Positions 5,450-11,600 of a stretch of 13,199 nucleotides of DNA are shown piece by piece; within the stretch, counting starts at the first letter, position 1, and every line of letters starts with the position of its first letter. Made by a program: the position numbers and the translations under genes. Origin of the DNA: an uncultured Pseudomonadota bacterium (GTDB taxonomy: Bacteria > Myxococcota_A > UBA9042 > CAIXZC01). Below the pieces are notes generated by a model, which made no database searches, was not told the DNA's origin, and worked only from the letters and a program-made list of their open reading frames with translations. The DNA lies in NCBI GenBank assembly GCA_937884235.1, contig CALGBT010000932.1, positions 1-13,199 on the forward strand, read 5' to 3'.

Positions 5450-7265
5450 GACGGAACTTCGACTGTCCTTCGACCAGACCATACTTCGCCAGGAAGTGCT
5501 GCAGGTCCTGGTCGAAGCATCCCGGAATCAGACACGAATCTCGATAACTCCCTTGCTTGAAACTGACGTGGATGTGGTGATGGTGGAAGTAGAACCAACC
5601 ATATCCCATGTCGGTGACTTCGTAGGTGAGTACGTTGTTCTTGCACGCCGCTGGCGGTATCCAACCATTGTCGCAGAGGTTGTCGATGGTGGCATCGATA
5701 ATCGGCCCGGCTTGACCATCACAACCAATGACCCGGATGTAGGGGTGCTCGAAAAGGGAAGCGATGAAGAGGGCCTGACGCCACGGGTCCAGGAGATGCG
5801 GCGGAGCGGTGCAGTGGTAGGCTTCGGCGCCGTTTTCGTAGTGGTCGCAGATGGGGCGTGCGGCGTTGTCCGCGGTGTTGTTCTGGAAGTATGAGACGTC
5901 GATATCGAAGCCGTCGGTGTGGGTCCCGGGGGGGTGCCCGGGGGAGCCCACGGAGGTTCCTGGGATCGAGCCATTCTCCTCGCTCATGTCGATGAGGCCC
6001 ACCGGCTTGCCATTGCCGAATTCCCAGTCGCTGGCCAGGCATTCCACCTTGGCCGCGGCATACTGGATGGCCATGACCACGTCACGTCGCAGCCAGCTAC
6101 GATACTGGTTCTGTGCTGTCTCTCCGTTCTCTGGATAGTCGATGTAGCCGTATCCCTCGGTGGGGTCGAATTGGATCAACTCACCGCAGTACTGCTTGGT
6201 GCCCTCGCACAGCATGGGAGGCAGGTTGCAGGTTTCGAGGCCCCCGCCGTAGGGACCCGGTCCCGGGCCGGCATCAGGAACGCAGGTGCCGTTCAGGCAG
6301 ATGTCGCCGTTGGGGCAGGAACCCTCGGTGCAGGGTTCGTCCTCGCAGAAGACTCCGTTGCAGAGTTGGCCTGCGGGACAAGAGCCCGGATGGCAGGTCG
6401 AGCAATTGTCGATGCAGGCCGACTCGGTGTACTCGGAGTTGAGATAGAAGCAGGTGGCATTGCCGGGGCAACCTTCGTCCATCTCGTGGCAGCCGTAGAT
6501 GGCGTTGGCGGGAATACTGCCTGCCACCATGCAGCCCATGTAGCCATCGCCGGTGACGTCGCCGCAAGTGGTGCCCGCCGAGCATTCGCCGCAATTCTCG
6601 ATGCAGATGGACTTGGTGAGGGCATCATCGGTGTAGCGGCAGGAGTAGTTGCCGGCGCAGCCGCCATCGGTGTCATGGCACTGCGTTTCGTTATCGACGG
6701 GCACTTCGCCGTCAGCCAGGCAGACGAGGTCTGGGTTGCCCTCGGCAATCGGCATGCAAACTTCACCGGCAGCGCACAGCCCGCCGTCCTCGACGCAGGT
6801 GCCGCCGGCGCAGACGAGTTCGCCAGCGCAATCTCCGCAGCTGCCGCCGCAGCCGTTGTCGCCGCAGCTCTTGCCATCGCAATCGGGTGCGCAGTCGACG
6901 CAGATTCCATCGAGGCACAGGCTGTTGTCGATGCCGCCTTCCGGGGTGAAGCAGTTGCCGCAACTGCCGCCGCAGCCGTCGTCGCCGCAGGTAAGCCCGT
7001 CGCAGTTCGGAGCGCAATCGACGCACTGCCCGGCGATGCAGAGGTTGTTGTCCAGCGCCCCCTCCGGAGTGAAGCAGCTGCCGCAGGTTCCGCCACAACC
7101 GTCGTTGCCGCAGGCGAGGCCGTCGCAGTCGGGGGTGCAGACGTCCGGCTCAGACACATCCTGTGGATTGGATTTGCTACCATCGCTGCTATCGCAGCCC
7201 AGGGGGGCAATGGCGATTGTCATCGCGAGAAGAACAAACGCGGCCAGAAGAGCGCGGCGTATCAT
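5430..7265 (-). CDS. Cys-rich lipoprotein with C-terminal LAS/MepA-type murein peptidase domain
   Basis: A 611-residue exported protein. Residues 1-24 form a signal peptide with Arg-3/Arg-4, a hydrophobic core and lipobox-like APLGC (Cys-24; Pro at -3 is not ideal). Residues 43-158 hold three tandem Cys-rich units with core CGxxGCGGxCGxC. Residues 169-330 hold further Cys modules, including a duplicated ~33-residue block (196-228 and 259-291). A Gly/Pro linker (332-343) leads to the catalytic region. GTHTDGFDID (447-456) gives His-449 and Asp-456 in the HxxGxxxD arrangement of LAS zinc peptidases (MepA, VanX/VanY, peptidases M15/M74). FHHHHIHVSF (560-569) supplies the last His ligand. I infer cleavage of peptidoglycan cross-links from the cell surface or periplasm. 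The start has GGAGG 6 nt upstream. The stop lies inside the converging gene, leaving no room for a terminator. Confidence 0.8.
   Translation of the reverse strand: MIRRALLAAFVLLAMTIAIAPLGCDSSDGSKSNPQDVSEPDVCTPDCDGLACGNDGCGGTCGSCFTPEGALDNNLCIAGQCVDCAPNCDGLTCGDDGCGGSCGNCFTPEGGIDNSLCLDGICVDCAPDCDGKSCGDNGCGGSCGDCAGELVCAGGTCVEDGGLCAAGEVCMPIAEGNPDLVCLADGEVPVDNETQCHDTDGGCAGNYSCRYTDDALTKSICIENCGECSAGTTCGDVTGDGYMGCMVAGSIPANAIYGCHEMDEGCPGNATCFYLNSEYTESACIDNCSTCHPGSCPAGQLCNGVFCEDEPCTEGSCPNGDICLNGTCVPDAGPGPGPYGGGLETCNLPPMLCEGTKQYCGELIQFDPTEGYGYIDYPENGETAQNQYRSWLRRDVVMAIQYAAAKVECLASDWEFGNGKPVGLIDMSEENGSIPGTSVGSPGHPPGTHTDGFDIDVSYFQNNTADNAARPICDHYENGAEAYHCTAPPHLLDPWRQALFIASLFEHPYIRVIGCDGQAGPIIDATIDNLCDNGWIPPAACKNNVLTYEVTDMGYGWFYFHHHHIHVSFKQGSYRDSCLIPGCFDQDLQHFLAKYGLVEGQSKFRPIPVRR
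6393..6680 (-). repeat. Duplicated Cys module (about 63-residue period)
   Basis: Residues 196-228 and 259-291 of the peptidase lipoprotein align without gaps: CHxxDxGCxGNxxC, then Tyr two residues later, T-x-S-x-CIxNCxxC. Each copy has six cysteines in identical positions. The copies are more diverged than the N-terminal tandem units, so the duplication is older. Confidence 0.75.
6795..7139 (-). repeat. Three tandem Cys-rich units in the peptidase gene
   Basis: Units at residues 43-83, 84-123 and 124-157 (7139-7017, 7016-6897, 6896-6795) share CxPxCDGxxCGxxGCGGxCGxC. The first two also share FTPEG, DN and LC, then a CVD that opens the next unit; the third diverges after its CGDC. Each unit has 8 or more cysteines, probably disulfide-bonded outside the cytoplasm. 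The array looks like a recent expansion. Confidence 0.85.
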
Positions 7266-7303
7266 TGGAAACCTCCGAAAACCTGAAGTTGCTTGTCGGG
7301 GGG

Positions 7304-7332
7304 GTAATACTCGGCTAGACGCACTGTGTCAA
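7304..7332 (-). promoter_or_regulatory. Strong sigma70-type promoter of the peptidase lipoprotein
   Basis: On the minus strand a perfect -35 TTGACA (7332-7327) is followed after exactly 17 nt by TATTAC (7309-7304). The predicted transcript starts near 7297, about 30 nt before the start codon. The spacer contains TGCGTCTAGCC, also found, with one change, in the candidate promoter at 9435-9463. Confidence 0.7.
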
Positions 7333-7339
7333 GGGGGAC

Positions 7340-7370
7340 TTGCCGCGGCCAGGCAACAGGGCAGCGGCAA
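7340..7370. terminator. Possible terminator hairpin after the CRTAC1-like gene
   Basis: TTGCCGC (7340-7346) and GCGGCAA (7364-7370) form a perfect 7-bp stem with a 17-nt loop, just beyond the stop of the upstream minus-strand gene and before the next promoter. A nested shorter alternative, TTGCC with GGCAA, also exists. There is no T run. Confidence 0.35.
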
Positions 7371-7373
7371 CGG

Positions 7374-9410
7374 CTACAGAAACTCCAGTTCCCCGGTTGC
7401 TTCGTGAATCCGCAGGAAATAGTTGGCGGGGACGTTTTCGAAGGTTGAGATGGTGTGTTCGGCGTTGGGCCAGTGCACTTCCAGCTTATCGATAGTGCAG
7501 ATATCGCCCAGGCCGAAGTGGGCCTCGAGGCTGTTTTGCATGCCCATGTGGCCATAGCCTCCACCAATTTCGCGCACCTGGGATTGGCCGTTGGCGGTGA
7601 TGACGATGCGGCCGCCGATGCCGGCAGCGTTGGCACCGCCCTGGCCTTTGCCAACGAGGCGGATGGATGACCAGTTGCTGCGGCCATTGAGGGTGTTGAT
7701 GAACATGCGTACTACCGGCTTGTTGAACTCGCAAGCGCCGTCGCAGCGCATGGTGCTGAAGGCCACGGCGGTGTCGAGGTCGCCATCCCGGTCGAAGTCG
7801 GCAACGGTGACTCCGCCGATGCGGTCCAGGGAGAGGCCGGAGACGTAGAGCTCGTCGCTATTCTCGAAAGTGCCGTCGCCCAGGTTGCGGAAGAGCCAGC
7901 CGTGGGTATCGGGGTAATCCGAAGACGGTTGAAAGATATCGGGCCAGCCGTCGGCATCGGCATCGAAGATGGCGGCGTAGATGTCGCCTTCGTTCCAGGA
8001 GCCCATGCGAGGCCTGACCAGGCCGGTGGCCGCGCGGCCGGGACGGTTGAGAGTCCAGCCCAGGGGTGTCTGGGTGGGGTCGTTGAGCAAGATCTGCGAC
8101 GGGTCAGACGACTGGCCGATGTGCCAGTGGACGATCTCGGCATTGTAGAGGTCAAGGTCGAGGTCGTTGTCGAGGTCAGCACAGGCGGTGGAGAAAGTGT
8201 TGCCGCCGTTGCGCCAGACCTCGCTATCATTGTCGCTCCAGTAGTTGGATTGACATTGAATGACTGGCTTGGGGGGCATGGGCTCGCAGTTGCCGCCAAA
8301 GGCGTGGCAGTAGCAAGCGTAAAACTGGTTGTCGCTGAAATCCTGGTTGCTGTCCGCGGAGAACCCAACTTCGTCGGCGATGTTGACAAAGGTCCCGTCC
8401 CCGTTGTTGAGGAAGAGTTGATTCATCTGCCGACCGTAGGAGCTGCTGAGGAGGTCGCCATCACCATCGCCGTCGATGTCGCAGGTGGTGACGCCGAAGG
8501 TGGGGCGATGGTTGGTACCCTCGGCATAGCCGCTGTCAGTGGTGCCCAGGCCCGCCTCGAGTGTGACGTCAGTGAAGGTGCCGTCACCGTTGCCGCGGTA
8601 GAGGCGGTCCTGCAGCCCATTGAGATAGCCGTACTGGACGTACCAATTGCCCACCCAGAGGTCGACGATGCCGTCGAGGTCATAGTCGATGAAGGAGGCC
8701 GCTGAGGTGCTCCATTCCTCCTCCGGACTGATGTCGCTGGCTGGGGCTGGCTCGAAATGGCCGGTGCCGTCATTGAGCAGAATGATGGAGCGGTCGGGTA
8801 CTTTGGTCTCGGAATTCTTGTCGCAGTGGGTTCCAGAAAATGCGTCGAGGTCGCCGTCGTTGTCGACGTCGGCGAAGACGGCCAGATGGGCCGCTCGGCC
8901 AAGGTCGGTAGTTCCGGGGATGATGCCGTAGTTGGATTCCGCCGTGATGTCCTCAAAAGTTCGCCCCACCGCGCCGGCCCGATTGGCCAGGATGCGCCGC
9001 TCGAAGGTGCCGTTAGCCGGGTCGTCACGATTGTGGGAGCCGCCCTTGTGAACAACCAGCTCCGGGTAGAAGTCGCCGTCGAGGTCAACGGCCACGAGGC
9101 GGTTGCCCAGCACGTCCAGGTTGGCCTCGTCGAGGGCGTAGTTGGCTGAGCGTTCAATGTAGAGGGGGCTGTCGGACCACGGGAAGCTCCACTGGTTGCA
9201 TTCTTCCGGAGGATATTCGGGGAGGGTTTCACCAGGCAGGTCGAGGGCCAATTCTGGCAGAAGATCCAGGTTGGTGTCGGTACCGGTGACCTCTGGACCG
9301 TTGGTGAAATCGGCCGAGGAATCCAGTGCTGTGCCGTCCGCTGCTCCATTACTACCGGAGCACGCAGAGAGTAGCAGTGCCAACCCGAACCAGACCGCGA
9401 ATCTGTGCAT
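7374..9410 (-). CDS. CRTAC1-like lipoprotein with FG-GAP/VCBS repeats and ASPIC/UnbV domain
   Basis: A 678-residue exported protein. Residues 1-17 form a short lipoprotein signal with lipobox LSAC (Cys-17), followed by an Asp/Thr-rich tether to about 65. Calcium-binding FG-GAP/VCBS loops recur through the body: DLDGDFYPEL (109-118), DVDNDGDLDAF (181-191), YDLDGIVDLWVG (243-254), DIDGDGDGDL (311-320), DLDNDLDLDL (412-421), DADADGWPDIF (483-493) and DFDRDGDLDTA (538-548), fitting a seven-bladed propeller. Residues 580-675 (GIGGRIVITANGQSQ, GGYGHMGMQNSLEAHFGLG, LEVHWPN) are an ASPIC/UnbV domain, as in CRTAC1-type proteins. A Cys/His insert (CYCH, 366-369, with Cys-375 and Cys-386) is unusual. 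The start has GGAGG at 9416-9420. The likely location is the outer surface; the function is unknown, perhaps matrix or adhesion related. Confidence 0.9.
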   Translation of the reverse strand: MHRFAVWFGLALLLSACSGSNGAADGTALDSSADFTNGPEVTGTDTNLDLLPELALDLPGETLPEYPPEECNQWSFPWSDSPLYIERSANYALDEANLDVLGNRLVAVDLDGDFYPELVVHKGGSHNRDDPANGTFERRILANRAGAVGRTFEDITAESNYGIIPGTTDLGRAAHLAVFADVDNDGDLDAFSGTHCDKNSETKVPDRSIILLNDGTGHFEPAPASDISPEEEWSTSAASFIDYDLDGIVDLWVGNWYVQYGYLNGLQDRLYRGNGDGTFTDVTLEAGLGTTDSGYAEGTNHRPTFGVTTCDIDGDGDGDLLSSSYGRQMNQLFLNNGDGTFVNIADEVGFSADSNQDFSDNQFYACYCHAFGGNCEPMPPKPVIQCQSNYWSDNDSEVWRNGGNTFSTACADLDNDLDLDLYNAEIVHWHIGQSSDPSQILLNDPTQTPLGWTLNRPGRAATGLVRPRMGSWNEGDIYAAIFDADADGWPDIFQPSSDYPDTHGWLFRNLGDGTFENSDELYVSGLSLDRIGGVTVADFDRDGDLDTAVAFSTMRCDGACEFNKPVVRMFINTLNGRSNWSSIRLVGKGQGGANAAGIGGRIVITANGQSQVREIGGGYGHMGMQNSLEAHFGLGDICTIDKLEVHWPNAEHTISTFENVPANYFLRIHEATGELEFL

Positions 9411-9434
9411 GGTTTCCTCCTTGTCCAGAGCCCG

Positions 9435-9463
9435 ATGGTACGTGGCGAGACGCAGTCCAGCAA
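9435..9463 (-). promoter_or_regulatory. Candidate promoter of the CRTAC1-like gene
   Basis: On the minus strand TTGCTG (9463-9458) and TACCAT (9440-9435) are 17 nt apart, giving a leader of about 18 nt. The hexamers are weak, but the spacer shares TGCGTCTxGCC at the same phase with the strong promoter at 7304-7332, which raises confidence. Confidence 0.5.
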
Positions 9464-9488
9464 GAGCGAAGGCGGCACTATCGGATTC

Positions 9489-9516
9489 TTTGCCCGCGCG
9501 GGGGCTTGGCTATAGA
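9489..9516 (+). promoter_or_regulatory. Candidate promoter of the three-domain fusion gene
   Basis: TTTGCC (9489-9494) is separated by 16 nt from TATAGA (9511-9516). The -35 is poor. A palindrome, CCCGCGCGGG (9493-9502), overlaps it and could be a regulator site. The transcript would start near 9523. Confidence 0.35.
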
Positions 9517-9524
9517 CTGATCTC

Positions 9525-9561
9525 TCGGGTGAGGTTTGTTCCATCCCCTCGCTTTACCCGA
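9525..9561 (+). other. Inverted repeat in the leader of the fusion gene
   Basis: TCGGGT plus GAGG (9525-9534) can pair with CCTC (9547-9550) and ACCCGA (9556-9561), with a 5-nt bulge. It lies immediately after the predicted transcript start and ends 10 nt before the Shine-Dalgarno, so it could form a stem in the 5' leader. Confidence 0.3.
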
Positions 9562-9571
9562 TTAAGCCAGT

Positions 9572-9577
9572 GGAGGA
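9572..9577 (+). promoter_or_regulatory. Shine-Dalgarno that decides the start of the fusion gene
   Basis: GGAGGA at 9572-9577 lies 5 nt before ATG 9583. The same frame is open back to an ATG at 9196, but that would run into the oppositely oriented lipoprotein gene and has no protein-like content. Confidence 0.8.
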
Positions 9578-9582
9578 GAGTC

Positions 9583-11592
9583 ATGTTCGTCAGGATCGTT
9601 GAAGCAAATTCGCCGGAGCAACGTGAGGAAGTCTATCGTTTCCGCTACCGAATCTACGGGGAGGAGTTCGGGAAGGTCCTCGGGGGCATTGACCATGAGC
9701 GGCGGAGCTACAATGATGACATGGACAAGAACGCGTACTTGCTGGCGGCAGTTGACCAGAAGAGCGGCGAAGTAGTTGGGACGGTTCGCAACAATACCCT
9801 GGTCGACCCGTCCTTTCCTGATGTTCTGAAGGAGCAGATGAACCTTCGCCCGATGTTGGAGGCGTTTGACCCGGCGAAGATGGGCTACTCAAGTGCGTTC
9901 ATGGTCGATCCCGCCTACCGCGGCAAGACCGTGGCCTCGCTGCTCTTTCTGGCTCTCTACCGGGAGCTGATCAAGCAGCGGCGAGAGTTGGAACTGTGCG
10001 TCGCGGAAATGGCGTTGGTCAACCTCTATCATCAGATCGGCTTCAGGAACTACGGTGCCCCCTATCGCAGCGGGAAGAGCGGAGGACTCAGGGCCATGCT
10101 GGTGCATGCGGCCCAGGACCGGGAGTACATCAAGAAGGTGAAGAGCCCCATCATTCATCTGATGCCCGATGACGTGGATGACGGCGGCCGGGTGGCGCGG
10201 AAGTTGAAGGAACTCTATGCGGATTTCTCCGAGCCGGCCACCACCGTCATGGAGCGCAAGGCGTTGTGGGCAGCCATTGCGCATGGTATGGCGGGGACTC
10301 CGGTTTCGATCTTCCATGGCTTCACCGACGAGGAAGTGTCCAATCTTCTGGGGGCCTTCCCCACGGTCTGTTTGCGCGCCGGGCAGACTCTCTATCGCAA
10401 GGGCGAGCACGAGCGGGGCATGGCGGTGATTCTGTCCGGGAAGGTCGGCGTGACCATGGATGATGGCGACAGCCCCCACTATGTGGCGGTGCTGGGCGCC
10501 GGCGAAGTCTGCGGCGAAATGGCATCGCTGTTGCGGGCCGGTCGCACGGCCAATACCAAGGCTATTGAGGATTCTGAGGTGCTCTTGTTGCCGCATAACT
10601 TGCTGGACAAGCTTGAGAAGAGAGACATTGCGGCGGCCCTGCGGGTCAGTCGGAACCTCAACTGCCTGCTGAGCATGCGGTTGGAGTCGACCACGGACCA
10701 GGTGGCCTCCCTCCACAGTCAGGTGGAGGCGGGAGAACGGCCGGTGCGGGAGCAGGGGGGGACAGCTTTGAAGCAGGCGACCCTGGCGCAGGAGTCTTAC
10801 TCCATAGTCACCTTGGACGACCCCAATGCCGAACTGGAGCGCCTGGAGGCCCAGGCGAGGGTAGGGTGGGGCGTTGAACTGCACTGGTTGCGCCGGGCCG
10901 GGTTCCGTGACCACAGCACCTATCTTGACCTGGGGAGTGGGCCGGGGGTGACCAGTTTCATGCTGGCCCAGACGTTCCCGCGCAGCAAGGTCATTGGTGT
11001 TGAGCCGGAAGCGATGCTGCGGGAGCGGGCTGCTGAGCGCGCTGAGGAGAACGGTATCGCGAACCGTTGCGAGTTCATTGCCGGCAAAGGTCAGGAGATT
11101 CCGCTGCCCGATGATAGCGTAGATTTCTGCTATGCTCGCTTTGTCATGCAGCATGTGCCCGATCCCATACCCATCTTCAGGGAACTGCGGCGGGTGACCC
11201 GTCCCGGGGGCGTGGTGGTGGTCGCTGATGTGGATGACGAGGGCGTGGTTATCTTCCCCGAACCTGATGGGCTCCGGGACTTCCAGGTGCGAGCGGCGCG
11301 AGCCCAGCGTGGCCTGGGTGGTGACCGTTCTGTGGGCCGCAAACTTATGGCGCACATGCATGCGGCGGGCTTCGTGGAACCCTTCACCGAAGTTGCTCCG
11401 GTGACTTCCCATGACCTGCCTAAATCACTCCTGGTGAATATCGCTTTCAGCTTCAAGGAGCAGACTCTCAGGCGGGCTGGCCTCTGGAAGGATGGGCCCG
11501 ACGATGAGGTCTTGCGGCAGCTGGCCGCCATGGCCGAGAATCCCGACGGCTGGATGCTGATCCCGGTCTTCTTCTCGCATGGGATCGCCTGA
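9583..11592 (+). CDS. GNAT/acyl-synthase-like + cyclic-nucleotide-binding + SAM methyltransferase fusion
   Basis: A 669-residue soluble protein with three domains. Residues 1-~190: a GNAT-fold acyltransferase resembling N-acyl amino acid synthases (FeeM-like) and autoinducer synthases: FRYRIYGEEFGK (20-31), NDDMDKNAYLLA (44-55), VVGTVR (64-69), VDPAYRGKTVASLLFLAL (108-125), NLYHQIGFRNYG (147-158). Residues ~240-365: a cyclic-nucleotide-binding domain, LRAGQTLYRKGEHERGM (264-280) and the phosphate-binding cassette GEVCGEMASLLRAGRTANTKA (307-327), with Gly-311/Glu-312 and Arg-321 conserved, so ligand binding is likely. Residues ~425-610: a class I methyltransferase with DLGSGPG (449-455), IGVEPE (471-476), DFCYARFVMQHVPDP (514-528) and RVTRPGGVVVVADV (537-550). 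The downstream helicase gene starts 8 nt later. Nucleotide-gated acyl transfer with methylation of the same or a linked product is inferred; protein acetylation, as in cAMP-regulated Pat, is an alternative. Confidence 0.85.
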   Translation: MFVRIVEANSPEQREEVYRFRYRIYGEEFGKVLGGIDHERRSYNDDMDKNAYLLAAVDQKSGEVVGTVRNNTLVDPSFPDVLKEQMNLRPMLEAFDPAKMGYSSAFMVDPAYRGKTVASLLFLALYRELIKQRRELELCVAEMALVNLYHQIGFRNYGAPYRSGKSGGLRAMLVHAAQDREYIKKVKSPIIHLMPDDVDDGGRVARKLKELYADFSEPATTVMERKALWAAIAHGMAGTPVSIFHGFTDEEVSNLLGAFPTVCLRAGQTLYRKGEHERGMAVILSGKVGVTMDDGDSPHYVAVLGAGEVCGEMASLLRAGRTANTKAIEDSEVLLLPHNLLDKLEKRDIAAALRVSRNLNCLLSMRLESTTDQVASLHSQVEAGERPVREQGGTALKQATLAQESYSIVTLDDPNAELERLEAQARVGWGVELHWLRRAGFRDHSTYLDLGSGPGVTSFMLAQTFPRSKVIGVEPEAMLRERAAERAEENGIANRCEFIAGKGQEIPLPDDSVDFCYARFVMQHVPDPIPIFRELRRVTRPGGVVVVADVDDEGVVIFPEPDGLRDFQVRAARAQRGLGGDRSVGRKLMAHMHAAGFVEPFTEVAPVTSHDLPKSLLVNIAFSFKEQTLRRAGLWKDGPDDEVLRQLAAMAENPDGWMLIPVFFSHGIA

Positions 11593-11600
11593 GCCCAAGC

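Noticed and set aside
5559..5591. Run of four His codons that could look like an affinity tag
   Set aside because: It lies inside the HHHHIHV metal-binding motif expected for LAS/MepA peptidases and is in natural context.
5919..7286. A 455-codon plus-strand open frame rich in Ala and Val
   Set aside because: It is the antisense shadow of the Cys-rich lipoprotein; the low-complexity composition mirrors the Cys/Gly repeats on the real strand.
9196..9582. N-terminal extension of the fusion protein back to ATG 9196
   Set aside because: It would overlap the opposite-strand CRTAC1 gene and its promoter; the extension is Ser/Arg/Pro-rich, and a good Shine-Dalgarno precedes ATG 9583.
9889..11412. 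A 507-codon open frame on the minus strand opposite the fusion gene
   Set aside because: The plus strand holds clear GNAT, cNMP and methyltransferase motifs; the antisense product is His/Arg/Pro-rich with no motif and is a by-product of GC-rich codon use.
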